From the NCBI GenBank assembly GCA_018402585.1, contig JAGYIO010000001.1, positions 124,001 through 188,000 of the forward strand: a stretch of DNA of 64,000 nucleotides, read 5' to 3'. This document shows positions 9,259 through 18,101 of the stretch, piece after piece. Position numbers and translations under genes: made by a program. The DNA is from Chthoniobacterales bacterium (GTDB lineage: Bacteria > Verrucomicrobiota > Verrucomicrobiia > Chthoniobacterales > JACTMZ01). How positions within the stretch are numbered: the first letter of the stretch is position 1; each line of letters opens with the position of its first letter. The notes beneath the pieces are model-generated. The model searched no databases. It was not told the origin of the DNA and saw only the letters and a program-made list of their open reading frames with translations.

Positions 9259-10512
9259 CTACTTTAGCCGGATACGCAGGCGAATAAATGCGGGAATATC
9301 AAGGTCCTGGCCATCCACCATGGTGGGGTCAAGATCCTTGAACCGCCCGCGGATCGCCTGATCCAAGGGCAACTCCTCCTGAGTCTGCCCGCTCTCGTTT
9401 TTCTTTCCTTTGATCTTGGTTCGCTTGCCTCCGGATTCGCCCGGCTTTTCGCTCTCGGCGCATTCCGCGATCTCCGGCAGAGGCTCAACCAAGGCCTCGC
9501 ACTCATCCTCGTCCTCCAGCAGGACCGGGGGCAAACCCGAACGCGTGCAGCCCAAGACGGTCACCCCGAGGTGCCCGGCGGCCGCAGGATCATGCGCCAC
9601 CCCGACATGCACCAGCGTGGCGGGTCCAAAATGGGCGGAAAGGCGGAGGAGCACCGATTGTAATTCGGACAAGGTGAGCAGATGGTCGCCGGTCACATGA
9701 ATGAGCACCTCCCCGGGTTCAGCTAAAAGCTTCCCTTCCTCGAGGAGCGGAGAGCGCAGCGCTTCGGCCACGGCGAGCCGTGCCCGATCGGGTCCGGACG
9801 CCGCACCATAGCCAAAATGAGCCCGGGCATCCGCTCCTGCAAACATCTGGAGTAATTCGTCGAGTCCGACCGGCAGGACGGCAGGCAGGCCGGCTATTTG
9901 CGCGATGGCCCGCACGGCGAGGGAAAGAACGCCCGTCGCCGCAGCAAAAGCTTGGGTCACCGGTGCCTCCGCCCCGACGACTTCAACCATGCGGTCATTT
10001 TCAAAACAGAGGACGGCAAGACAGTTCCGTCCGAGCCGCGCCAGCGATTCCTCGGCCAGTTCCCGTTTGCGCGAACCCTCGGCGGCAAACGGCAAAGTGA
10101 CCAACGCAATGACCAGCGCACCGGATTTCCTGGCTTGCTCGGCCACCACGGGGGCAGCTCCGGAGCCGGTCCCGCCGCCCAGCCCGGCACACAGAAGCAC
10201 AACCTCGGCCCCTTTGCTCTCAGCCCGTAAACTGGTGAGACTCTCGCTGGCCGAAGCACGGCCGCGCGCCGCATCACCACCCGCCCCGAGGCCTTTGGCA
10301 ACGTCAGGACCAATTTGCATTTTGCGGGCCGCCGGCGAGGCCGCCACTGCTTTGGCATCGGTGTGCACCGCCACGAGGTCAACCGGCGCTCCTGGTTCGT
10401 GGACGAGACGGGCGAGGACGGCTAGGCCGGCGTTGCCCAGGCCGATCACCTTGAGAGCGGAAATGGGAGTGGCCGGAGTGGCAAAGCGTTCGTTGGGGCC
10501 AACCGTAATCAT
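9259..10512 (-). CDS. ftsZ: Cell division protein FtsZ, divergent form
   Basis: 417 residues. The tubulin signature GGGTGSG (112-118) is present in AGLGGGTGSGAAPVV, so GTP binding is likely. The glycine-rich first loop is altered (GLGNAGLAVL). The T7 loop that supplies catalytic acids to the neighbouring subunit, usually NVDFADV, reads PVGLDEL at about 214-220: Asn becomes Pro, the first Asp becomes Gly and the second becomes Glu by my alignment. A charged linker with KRTKIKGKKNESG precedes a good C-terminal peptide, DLDIPAFIRLR, the part that binds FtsA. It overlaps ftsA by ATGA. This is clearly FtsZ by context but its GTPase may be slow or unusual. Confidence 0.93.
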   Translation of the reverse strand: MITVGPNERFATPATPISALKVIGLGNAGLAVLARLVHEPGAPVDLVAVHTDAKAVAASPAARKMQIGPDVAKGLGAGGDAARGRASASESLTSLRAESKGAEVVLLCAGLGGGTGSGAAPVVAEQARKSGALVIALVTLPFAAEGSRKRELAEESLARLGRNCLAVLCFENDRMVEVVGAEAPVTQAFAAATGVLSLAVRAIAQIAGLPAVLPVGLDELLQMFAGADARAHFGYGAASGPDRARLAVAEALRSPLLEEGKLLAEPGEVLIHVTGDHLLTLSELQSVLLRLSAHFGPATLVHVGVAHDPAAAGHLGVTVLGCTRSGLPPVLLEDEDECEALVEPLPEIAECAESEKPGESGGKRTKIKGKKNESGQTQEELPLDQAIRGRFKDLDPTMVDGQDLDIPAFIRLRIRLK

Positions 10513-11723
10513 AGTCCGGGAATGATCCGTCCGATTTTGCTGCGCAGCCGGTCGAAAACGGAAATTTCCGCCAGCGCTTCTTGCGTGGCCTGCGCATAAA
10601 GGACCAGCCCGACCGCAGTGCTCCAGCGTGGACTTTCACAAATCGCGGTCGGGCCCATGAGGGGCCGGGGGCTGGCCACGCGGGCCGGCAGGCCGAAGAC
10701 GTCCGAGGCCAGAAGAGCGATGCCCTTGAGTTCCGCCGTGCCCCCGGTCAAAACCACGCCACCTCCGATGAATTGCGCTTGCCGGTCAAAATGGACCCGT
10801 CGTTTGATCAATGCGAATACCTCGCGCACCCGGGCCTCGCTCACCTTGTTCAAGCTGGAGCGCTCGATTTCCCCGCCGGCATAAGTCGGATCTTCGATCC
10901 GCACCGTGCCGCGCGCCGCAGTGGCTCCCGGTGACACATCGGCATCCTCGGTCTTCAGCTTGTCAGCCCACTTGGTCGGAACCCGTAGCCCGATCGAGAT
11001 GTCATTGGTCACGTGGTCCCCGCCCACCGCGAGCACGCCACTTTGCCGGACGGACCCCTCGCGGAAGAGAATGAAGTCTGTGGTGCCGCCGCCGATGTCG
11101 ATGACCAGGACGCCGCTTTCACGGTCGCTCTGGTCGAGGACGGCATGCGCCGAGGCCACCGCGCTCATCACGACATTGGTCACCCGGAGATTGGCCTCGC
11201 GGATGCAGCGCAAACTGTTTTGGATGCGCGTTTTCGTGCCATGCACAATGTGGAATTCGGCTTCGAGCTTGCGGCCGATCATCCCGAGCGGACTGGAGAC
11301 GCCCTCCTGTCCATCCACGTAGTAATGCTGGTTGATGGTGTGCAGGAAGACATTTCCCGCGGGAATACTCACGTCGAGTGCGCTTTGCTCGACCTCCTGG
11401 ATATCCTCCTCTTCGATTTCATCGCGATCATCCGCGATCGGAATGCCGCCGCGATTGTTCAGACTTTCAAGGTGAGCGCCGGTAACCGAAGCAACCACCC
11501 CGGCAATCTCACGATCAGCTTTTTCTTCCGCTTCGGAGACCGCCTCGTTCAGGCAGAGGGTGATTTTTCCAATGTCGACGATTTCGCCTTTGCGCACACC
11601 TCGGGAGAGAGCTTCGCCGGTGCCGATGATGCGCAAGAGCCCGTCGCTCCGCGTCTCGGCAATCACCGCGGCAACCTTGGTCGTTCCGATTTCTAAACCG
11701 ACATGAAGATGGGAGCGGGCCAT
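10509..11723 (-). CDS. ftsA: Cell division protein FtsA
   Basis: 404 residues of the actin/Hsp70 ATPase fold. Phosphate-1 motif GLEIGTTKVAAVIAE at the amino end, the SHS2 1C domain following, phosphate-2 VLVIDIGGGTTDFILF near 208-223, and the adenosine motif GGVVLTGGTAELKGI near 318-332. The last residues (FDRLRSKIGRIIPGL) form an amphipathic helix of the kind that tethers FtsA to the inner membrane. FtsA anchors FtsZ and recruits the late divisome. Six bases separate it from ftsQ upstream and its stop overlaps the ftsZ start. Confidence 0.97.
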   Translation of the reverse strand: MARSHLHVGLEIGTTKVAAVIAETRSDGLLRIIGTGEALSRGVRKGEIVDIGKITLCLNEAVSEAEEKADREIAGVVASVTGAHLESLNNRGGIPIADDRDEIEEEDIQEVEQSALDVSIPAGNVFLHTINQHYYVDGQEGVSSPLGMIGRKLEAEFHIVHGTKTRIQNSLRCIREANLRVTNVVMSAVASAHAVLDQSDRESGVLVIDIGGGTTDFILFREGSVRQSGVLAVGGDHVTNDISIGLRVPTKWADKLKTEDADVSPGATAARGTVRIEDPTYAGGEIERSSLNKVSEARVREVFALIKRRVHFDRQAQFIGGGVVLTGGTAELKGIALLASDVFGLPARVASPRPLMGPTAICESPRWSTAVGLVLYAQATQEALAEISVFDRLRSKIGRIIPGL

Positions 11724-11729
11724 GGCGGG

Positions 11730-12665
11730 TCAGCGTTTTTTTGCTTTGCTCAGCGTGGGGGCCGGTTCGGCCGGCGGGGTTTCCCCCGCGAAAGTCACCG
11801 GGGTGTTGCGGGTGGGTATAAGATTGACCGTGGCGATCTGGCGCGAAGTCTGGCCGACGTGGAGCAAAATGAGTTGCAGGCGGTCAAGTTGGGCCGAAAG
11901 GTCCTCGGGCCCGAAAGTGAGACGGGTCTGGGGGTCATTCCATGCTGTGATGGACCAACCCTTGCTGACCTCCGCGGCGCGCAACTTCACCTCGGGGTTG
12001 CTGCGCTCGGCAGCGCGACGGAGCAACTCGAGGGCGGCGAGCAATTCGGGCATTGCGATTTTGTCGCCCAGGCGCCACTGCTCCGTGGGCACCCCGTAGA
12101 CCACCGGGAGCCGGGTATACGAAGCCTCGAAACCGTGGGGTTTGATCATCACCCCGGTTGCATCGACCAAACAGGCCGTTTGCATGGTCGAGGGATCGGC
12201 TCCTGTGTCGGCGGGCGCCACCCAGGCCACGGGCCGGCGTGCCTCGATCGAAATGGACACTGTATCGGGCAAGATGCGCTCGACCCGCGCGGACTGGATT
12301 TCCGGAATGGAAGTGAGGGCGCCTTGGGCGGACTCAAGATTGAGCGAGAAAATATTGAGGCCTTCGTGGATACCTGTCGTGGCCAGCGCCTCCTCGCGAG
12401 ACATCACCCCGTCGGTGTTCACCTCGACGACCCGCACTTCATAATTTTTGTTTTTGGTGAAGAAATTTTCGATGAACAAATGTACCCCGAACCACGCCAC
12501 GACGAGCAACCCGGTAAGAAACAACGCTTCGCAGGTGTAAAGCAGGACCTTCTGGTTGCGGCGACGACGCTCGGTCTCCGCCGTGGCGGTCACTTCCAAC
12601 AAATGCTCGCGGCGGCGGCGCGGAGGACGGCGGCGGCGCGGTTTTTTGCTCGAGAAAAGACTCAT
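11730..12665 (-). CDS. ftsQ: Cell division protein FtsQ (POTRA domain)
   Basis: I start it at the ATG overlapping the ddl stop (ATGA), giving 311 residues: MSLFSSKKPRRRRPP.... The first 40 residues are extremely basic, then one membrane segment (about 46-70, LYTCEALFLTGLLVVAWFGVHLF), then a POTRA domain (YEVRVVEVNTDGVMSREEAL...) and an FtsQ beta domain (SVSIEARRPVAWVAP, LPVVYGVP). FtsQ is a bitopic divisome protein that links FtsA/FtsZ with FtsB/FtsL and FtsW/FtsI. Position between ddl and ftsA is the standard one. Sequence similarity in this family is low, so context carries much of the call. Confidence 0.88.
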   Translation of the reverse strand: MSLFSSKKPRRRRPPRRRREHLLEVTATAETERRRRNQKVLLYTCEALFLTGLLVVAWFGVHLFIENFFTKNKNYEVRVVEVNTDGVMSREEALATTGIHEGLNIFSLNLESAQGALTSIPEIQSARVERILPDTVSISIEARRPVAWVAPADTGADPSTMQTACLVDATGVMIKPHGFEASYTRLPVVYGVPTEQWRLGDKIAMPELLAALELLRRAAERSNPEVKLRAAEVSKGWSITAWNDPQTRLTFGPEDLSAQLDRLQLILLHVGQTSRQIATVNLIPTRNTPVTFAGETPPAEPAPTLSKAKKR

Positions 12666-13582
12666 GGATATTTGGTCACGTGGAGTTGCAGGGAGAGCCG
12701 GGCGATTTCCTCGCACAGCGCGAGAAAACTGATGCCGGCCACCGCTGCCGCCTTGGGCAGGAGGCTGGTTTCGGTCATGCCGGGAATCGTATTGGCCTCG
12801 AGGACAAACGGCCTGCCGTCGGCCCGCAAGAGAATGTCGACCCGCGAATAAACTTTCAACCCGAGCGCCCGATGCGCGGCCAACGCGGTCTCCTGCATGA
12901 GACGAGTCGTTCTTTCATCGAGTGGCGCGGGGCAGAAATACTCGGAGGCACCCTTGGTGTATTTGTGCGCGTAGTCATAAAATCCTTCGTGCGGCCGGAT
13001 CTCCACCACCGCCGTGGCTTGGTCACCCACCACGCCGACGGTCAATTCACGCCCTTCAACCAGTTCTTCGATCAAAATTTCCCGGTCCAAGGCCGCACAG
13101 TCCGCCAATGCTCCCTCCAACTGCGCCGGTTCACGCACGAGGTAAACCCCGACACTCGAACCCTCGCGGGGCGCCTTGACCACGATCGGCAAGGGTAGGG
13201 TCGGCCGCTGGCCGGCGGCCAACACTTCCCAGCGCGGAGTGGAAACACCAGCTTGCACAAAGAGTTTTTTGCTCTCCAACTTATCAAAAGCGACCCGACT
13301 GGCTGTCTCGCCCTCGCCCGTGTAGGGGATTCCCCGGTGGTCGAGAAGGGCTTGGATCTGCCCGTCTTCCCCAAAGGTGCCATGCAGCATCAAAACGCAA
13401 AGACCAGTATCCTCCGGCAAGGTGAACTCCGGCCCGCGCACATCCACCTCGCTGACCCGGTAGCCGTCCTCGCGCAACGCGTGGGCCACCGCCCCGCCGG
13501 AGCGCAGGGAAACCTCCCGCTCCGAACCGGGGCCGCCCATGAGGACGGCAAGATGCAAGGCTCGCAAATCGGTCGTACTCAT
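12662..13582 (-). CDS. ddl: D-alanine--D-alanine ligase
   Basis: 306 residues. ATP-grasp enzyme that joins two D-Ala before MurF adds the dipeptide. Signatures: MGGPGSEREVSLRSG at the amino end, the ATP-binding strand PIVVKAPREGSSVGVY, EILIEELVEGRELTVGVV, and the Mg/ATP motif EANTIPGMTETSLLPKAA. The D-Ala specific serine and omega-loop region (KYTKGASEYFCPAPL) is as expected for D-Ala-D-Ala rather than D-Ala-D-lactate. Both ends overlap neighbours by ATGA (murCB upstream, ftsQ downstream). Confidence 0.96.
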   Translation of the reverse strand: MSTTDLRALHLAVLMGGPGSEREVSLRSGGAVAHALREDGYRVSEVDVRGPEFTLPEDTGLCVLMLHGTFGEDGQIQALLDHRGIPYTGEGETASRVAFDKLESKKLFVQAGVSTPRWEVLAAGQRPTLPLPIVVKAPREGSSVGVYLVREPAQLEGALADCAALDREILIEELVEGRELTVGVVGDQATAVVEIRPHEGFYDYAHKYTKGASEYFCPAPLDERTTRLMQETALAAHRALGLKVYSRVDILLRADGRPFVLEANTIPGMTETSLLPKAAAVAGISFLALCEEIARLSLQLHVTKYP

Positions 13583-15861
13583 GACGCTTCCTCCCCGATG
13601 ATTTGCACCTCGGTCTCGAGGCGCACCCCCTGCTTCTTCAAAACCTCGGCACGCACTTGTTCGGCCAGGGCAAGCACCTCGGAAGCCGTGGCGCCCCCTT
13701 CGTTGAGAATAAAATTGGCATGGACCTCGGAGACCCGGGCCGCGCCAACCCGCGCTTCTTTGAGACCGGCAGCCTCGATCAACTGGCCGGCTTTGCCGCC
13801 CGGCGGGTTACGGAAGATGCAACCGGCACTCGCCCCGACCGGTTGCGCGGATTTGCGCTTCGTTGCATAATCCCGCGTCCGGCGCTCGACTTCCTCCGGC
13901 TTTGCCGGCTCGCCGCGGAAAACCGCGGACAGCGCATAATTGGTCCGCAGAACCGGAACATTGCGGTAATGCACTTCAAGGTCACGGGGTGATTTTTCAA
14001 AAATATTGCCCTCGTGGTCGGCATAGCGCAATCGTTCGACCTGGTCGAAAGCCTCGACTCCCATCGCCCCCGCATTCATGCGCAGGCAGCCGCCCACATC
14101 ACCCGGAATCCCTTCCATCCACTCAAAACCAGCGAGGCCGGCCGTGACCGCCGCACCGCTCAGCGCCTTGAGCCGCACGCCGACCCCGGCCCGGACCAGC
14201 GGGCCCTCGAGCGAGAATTCACCAAAAATGCCGTGGCGCAGACGGACAACCACCCCGCGCAGACCACCATCCCGCACAATGAGATTGGATCCGCGGCCGA
14301 TGACCAGGAAAGGAAGTCCGGCTTCGTGGGACGTCCGCACCAAATCACAAAAACCCTCCTCCGTTTCGGGCTCAAGCCAGAATTGGGCCGGTCCGCCCAC
14401 CCGCATCGTGGTGTGCTTGGCCAGGGGTTCGTAGAGACGCGCCAACCCCGGACCCATCACCCTGCGCAAATGATCCAAAGTCTGCAGATCCTTGGCCAGC
14501 ACCGCACCTTGTTCGTGAATATTGCCCGCACCGAGCGTGACCAGCAAATCACCCGGAGCAAGGAGCCGTCCGGCCTCCCGCCCGGCCGCCTCCCGCCCCG
14601 CGAGATAAATGGCGTGGGCGCAGCCGGCCGCACTGGCTGCGTCGGCAATCAACTGGCCGCTTACCCCGGGAATCGGATCCTCGCCGGCCGGATAAACTTC
14701 GGTCACGACCACCGCATCAGCCAGAGCCAAGGCGCGCCCGAACTCCTCCTTCAGCGCCTGGGTCCGCGTGTAGCGGTGCGGTTGGAAAAGCAGAAGCACC
14801 CGGCCGCGGCCCGCCTCCCGCGCGGTGCGGATCACCGCGGCGACCTCCGTCGGATGATGCCCGTAGTCGTCGACGAGCAAATGAAGCTCCGAGGAATGCA
14901 GCACTTCAAAACGCCGGCGCGCGCCCCGGAAACTTTCCAACGCGGCCGCACACTTACCCACGTCGAGGCCCAACTCGGCGGCGACGGCCAACACCGCGGT
15001 CGCGTTGACCACGTTATGCTCGCCCGGAACATTGAGGGTGACCCGCGCCAGCTCTTGGCCATCACGACGGAAAGAAAAAACCGAGGCAAAGCCCCCGGGC
15101 CGGATATCGGTGCAGGAATAAGTGCCGGTCTTTCCGTAGGAAACAGCCCCGGTGCGCCCCGCACAAAGCCGCACCGCCCCGACATCGTCGCCGCAATAGA
15201 AAATTTTTCCCGTCGTCTGGTCGAGCAACTGGCCGAATGCCGCGTCGATTGCCGCCAAATCGGCATAGTGGTCAAGGTGCTCGGGTTCAAGGTTGAGCAC
15301 GATGGTATGTTCCGGATGGTAAAGAACGATTGTGCCGTCACTCTCGTCACCTTCAGCCACGAAAAATTCTCCTCCGTCATCCCACCGTGCATTCGTGCCA
15401 AGGATCGGGATTTCCGCGCCGACATAGTGCGAAGGATGCGCGCCCGCGGCGCGCAAGGCATGCGCCGTCATGGCCGAAACGGTTGTCTTACCATGCATCC
15501 CCGCGACGAGAATTCCTTTTTTTCCGCGCATGAGGGCAGCCAGCGCCTCCGCGCGCCGGACGAGGGGCAGGCCGAGGCGCCGCGCCGCATCGAAGGCGGC
15601 ATTACCTTCGCGGATGGCCGAGGAGTAAACAACCAGCTGAGCCTCGATCACATCATCGGCCCGCTGCGGAGTGTGGAAATCCAGACCGAGGGACTGCAGT
15701 CGTTTGACTTCCACCGTACCCACCTTGTCCGACCCGCTGACCCGGTGACCGAGGGCGAGGAGCAGCGCGGCAATTCCGCTCATGCCCGAACCGGCTACCC
15801 CGATGAGGTGGACCCGGCGCGGGGCGCCATGAAGCAAATCGGCCAGTTCTTTTCTCATCAT
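13579..15861 (-). CDS. murC/murB: MurC-MurB fusion: UDP-MurNAc--L-alanine ligase / UDP-MurNAc dehydrogenase
   Basis: 760 residues joining two consecutive enzymes of precursor synthesis. MurC (about 1-455): GVAGSGMSGIAALLL, ATP loop AGMHGKTTVSAMTAH, and YGHHPTEVAAV. MurB (about 465-760): TTMRVGGPAQFWLEPE, FAD-binding IGRGSNLIVRDGGL, and GASAGCIFRNPPGGKAG. MurB makes UDP-MurNAc with NADPH and FAD; MurC then adds L-Ala. In MurB the proton-donor position normally Ser (GSFFKNP) is Cys here, a change I believe occurs in some other MurB proteins. I see no stop or frameshift at the junction, so the fusion is real at the sequence level. It overlaps murG and ddl by ATGA. Confidence 0.96.
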   Translation of the reverse strand: MMRKELADLLHGAPRRVHLIGVAGSGMSGIAALLLALGHRVSGSDKVGTVEVKRLQSLGLDFHTPQRADDVIEAQLVVYSSAIREGNAAFDAARRLGLPLVRRAEALAALMRGKKGILVAGMHGKTTVSAMTAHALRAAGAHPSHYVGAEIPILGTNARWDDGGEFFVAEGDESDGTIVLYHPEHTIVLNLEPEHLDHYADLAAIDAAFGQLLDQTTGKIFYCGDDVGAVRLCAGRTGAVSYGKTGTYSCTDIRPGGFASVFSFRRDGQELARVTLNVPGEHNVVNATAVLAVAAELGLDVGKCAAALESFRGARRRFEVLHSSELHLLVDDYGHHPTEVAAVIRTAREAGRGRVLLLFQPHRYTRTQALKEEFGRALALADAVVVTEVYPAGEDPIPGVSGQLIADAASAAGCAHAIYLAGREAAGREAGRLLAPGDLLVTLGAGNIHEQGAVLAKDLQTLDHLRRVMGPGLARLYEPLAKHTTMRVGGPAQFWLEPETEEGFCDLVRTSHEAGLPFLVIGRGSNLIVRDGGLRGVVVRLRHGIFGEFSLEGPLVRAGVGVRLKALSGAAVTAGLAGFEWMEGIPGDVGGCLRMNAGAMGVEAFDQVERLRYADHEGNIFEKSPRDLEVHYRNVPVLRTNYALSAVFRGEPAKPEEVERRTRDYATKRKSAQPVGASAGCIFRNPPGGKAGQLIEAAGLKEARVGAARVSEVHANFILNEGGATASEVLALAEQVRAEVLKKQGVRLETEVQIIGEEAS

Positions 15862-16946
15862 GACTTTACTCCGGTCAAAACTGCGGCCACCCGCACCGCC
15901 GCATCCCGCGGGGCCAGCGCCTTGGCTGCCGTGGCCATGGTGGCCAAAGTCTCCGGTGATTCCAGCAAAGAGATCAAGAGGCGGGACAGGCTTTCACCCG
16001 TTGCCGCCTGCTCAACGAGTAGCTTCGCTGCCCCCGCCCCGGTGAAAATTTCCGCGTTCAGCCTCTGGTGGTCCTCGGCCGCATAGGGATAAGGCACCAG
16101 CACCGAGGGCAAACCAAACCAGGACAACTCTCCGAGGCTGGCCGCGCCCGAGCGGGAGAGAACGAGGTCGCCAGCCGGATAAACTTCCTCCATCCGCTCG
16201 CAAAACGGCAGCACCACGGCCGGCACTCCCGACGCGGCGTAAGCAGACTGCACCGTCTCGACCTCGCGTTCTCCGGCCAAATGCACCACCTGCAATTCGG
16301 CGGCGGACAAATATGGCGCAGCCTGGGTCATGAGCGCATTGATTCCGGCTGCACCCTGACTCCCACCCATCACGAGAAGCGTCTTCCGCTCCGCCGCCAA
16401 GCCGAGCAACTGCCGCGCTTCGGCGCACGAGAGCGCGTTATCGGTCAATTCCCGGCGGATCGGCGTTCCGGTGACCTGCGTTGTGCTCCTCGCGAAATAA
16501 CGCGCACAGTCTTCAAAACCGAGCAAAACGGAGCGGCAAAAGCGCGCGGCCAGACGGTTCGCTTTGCCCGGAATGGCGTTCGATTCGTGCAAAAAAGCCG
16601 GTATGCCGCGCATCCGTGCCGCGATGAGCGGGGCGATGCTGGTGAAGCCTCCCATCCCCAAGACCGCATCGGGGCGATCCGCGGCATAGGACGCGCCACA
16701 GCTCTGGAAACTGGAACGCAGGCGGCGGAGGAACGTGAGCATGGCCGGAGAGAAAATCGCGGGCAGGCCGGTCGAGGGAAGTTTCTGACTCGGCAGATCC
16801 GGATAAGCCCGCAGGGCGCGGGCATCGACTTCCTTCTCCGAAACAAAGAGCAAAACCTCGTGACCTTGCCCGCGCAGCACTTCCGCCACCGCCAAACCCG
16901 GAAAAAGATGCCCCCCGGTTCCCCCGCATGCGATGGCAAATTTCAT
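15858..16946 (-). CDS. murG: UDP-GlcNAc--lipid I GlcNAc transferase MurG
   Basis: 362 residues from the ATG that gives MKFAIACGGTGGHLFPGLAVAEVL, the family's amino-end motif; the longer open frame upstream is the antisense of ftsW. Other GT-B motifs: HESNAIPGKANRLAARF, MGGSQGAAGINALM and SRSGAASLGELSWFGLPS with PYAAEDHQRLNA. MurG converts lipid I to lipid II on the cytoplasmic face of the membrane. It sits between ftsW and murCB and overlaps the murC start. Confidence 0.96.
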   Translation of the reverse strand: MKFAIACGGTGGHLFPGLAVAEVLRGQGHEVLLFVSEKEVDARALRAYPDLPSQKLPSTGLPAIFSPAMLTFLRRLRSSFQSCGASYAADRPDAVLGMGGFTSIAPLIAARMRGIPAFLHESNAIPGKANRLAARFCRSVLLGFEDCARYFARSTTQVTGTPIRRELTDNALSCAEARQLLGLAAERKTLLVMGGSQGAAGINALMTQAAPYLSAAELQVVHLAGEREVETVQSAYAASGVPAVVLPFCERMEEVYPAGDLVLSRSGAASLGELSWFGLPSVLVPYPYAAEDHQRLNAEIFTGAGAAKLLVEQAATGESLSRLLISLLESPETLATMATAAKALAPRDAAVRVAAVLTGVKS

Positions 16947-16948
16947 GA

Positions 16949-18091
16949 TCAGAAGCGGACGGCCAGGCTGGTCACCGGGACGGCGCGCGCGCGGCGTTTC
17001 GGCTCGCGGCGTCCTTGGCGGTGGATGTTGATCAGGATGCCGATGAGCGCCATCGACACGGCGAGATTGCTGCCTCCATAGCTGATGAAGGGCAAAGGCA
17101 TTCCCTTGTTTGGCAGGAGCGAGGTGGTCACCCCGATATTTACCACCGCCTGCAGCGTGATCATGATGGTGATCCCGAAGCCGAGAAGCATGCCAAAGCG
17201 GTCTTTGGCATTCATGGCAATAAGCACCCCGGCCAAAAGGATGAGGAGAAAGCAAAAAACGGTCAGCAGGGTGAAACGCAATCCGAGTTCCTCCCCGATC
17301 ATGGGAAATATAAAATCGGTGTGCGCATACGGCAGGTAGAGCATTTTCTGCCGCCCGTTGCCCAGCCCCAGTCCATCGACACCCCCGGCCCCGAAAGCGA
17401 GGAGCGCTTGCCACTGCTGTAATCCCTCGCCCAATTTGTATTTTTCCGGATCGAGAAATGCGATGATCCGCCCCATCCGCTCGTCGATCTGAGAAGCGGC
17501 CAGGGACAAGAGGACGACCCCCGTGCCAACCAAAGGCAGCAGCCAGCGCAAACCGACCCCGGCGACGAAGGCCACGGCGAGCGCCGTGGTCCCGATCAGC
17601 GCCGTGGCCCCGAGGTCCACCTCGACCACAATGAGGGCCATGATGACACCCGCCGCGGCAAGCGGCAGGGCAAAGCCACGCCAGAATTCCCCGGCCTGTT
17701 CCTCGTGACGCGCATACCACGAGGCGAGGAAGAAGAGCACGGCGATCTTACCCAATTCGCTGGGCTGAAAACTGGCGAATCCCAGATTGAGCCAACGCCA
17801 TGCTCCGTTCACCTTCATGCCGATCGGTGGCACGAAGCAGAGGATAAGCATGACCACCGCCAATCCGTAGACCCACGGCCACCAACGCGCCCAGACGCGG
17901 TAATCGACCAGGGCGGCGGCCACCAAGGCCGATCCGCCCATGACCAGCCACAAAAGTTGGCGTTTGACGAAAAAATACATGTCGCCCCGGCTGTCCTGGG
18001 CAAAAGCTCCCGTGCTAAAAAGCATGACGATCCCGATGACGAGCAGACTCCCCATGGAAAGGATCAGGATGTAGCCCGTGCGGCAGCGCAT
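16949..18091 (-). CDS. ftsW: Lipid II polymerase/divisome protein FtsW (SEDS family)
   Basis: 380 residues from ATG 18091 (MRCRTGYILIL...); a start 16 codons earlier would run into the lysM gene. Around ten membrane segments are visible. SEDS motifs: WRWLNLGFASFQPSELGK, DLGATALI with the conserved Asp, the large extracytoplasmic loop with GLGLGNGRQKMLYLPYAHTDFIF, IGEELGL, and NKGMPLPFISYGGSNL. FtsW polymerises glycan strands with its partner FtsI. It starts 10 bp after the LysM gene. Confidence 0.96.
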   Translation of the reverse strand: MRCRTGYILILSMGSLLVIGIVMLFSTGAFAQDSRGDMYFFVKRQLLWLVMGGSALVAAALVDYRVWARWWPWVYGLAVVMLILCFVPPIGMKVNGAWRWLNLGFASFQPSELGKIAVLFFLASWYARHEEQAGEFWRGFALPLAAAGVIMALIVVEVDLGATALIGTTALAVAFVAGVGLRWLLPLVGTGVVLLSLAASQIDERMGRIIAFLDPEKYKLGEGLQQWQALLAFGAGGVDGLGLGNGRQKMLYLPYAHTDFIFPMIGEELGLRFTLLTVFCFLLILLAGVLIAMNAKDRFGMLLGFGITIMITLQAVVNIGVTTSLLPNKGMPLPFISYGGSNLAVSMALIGILINIHRQGRREPKRRARAVPVTSLAVRF

Positions 18092-18101
18092 GAACCGGTC
18101 C

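Noticed and set aside
14014-16086. A 690-codon plus-strand frame opposite murCB and murG
   Set aside because: Shadow of the murC-murB fusion and murG; no start signal or domain.
16947-17720. Amino extension of MurG to 620 residues
   Set aside because: The extension is ftsW in another frame. MurG begins at MKFAIACGGTGGH, as the family requires.
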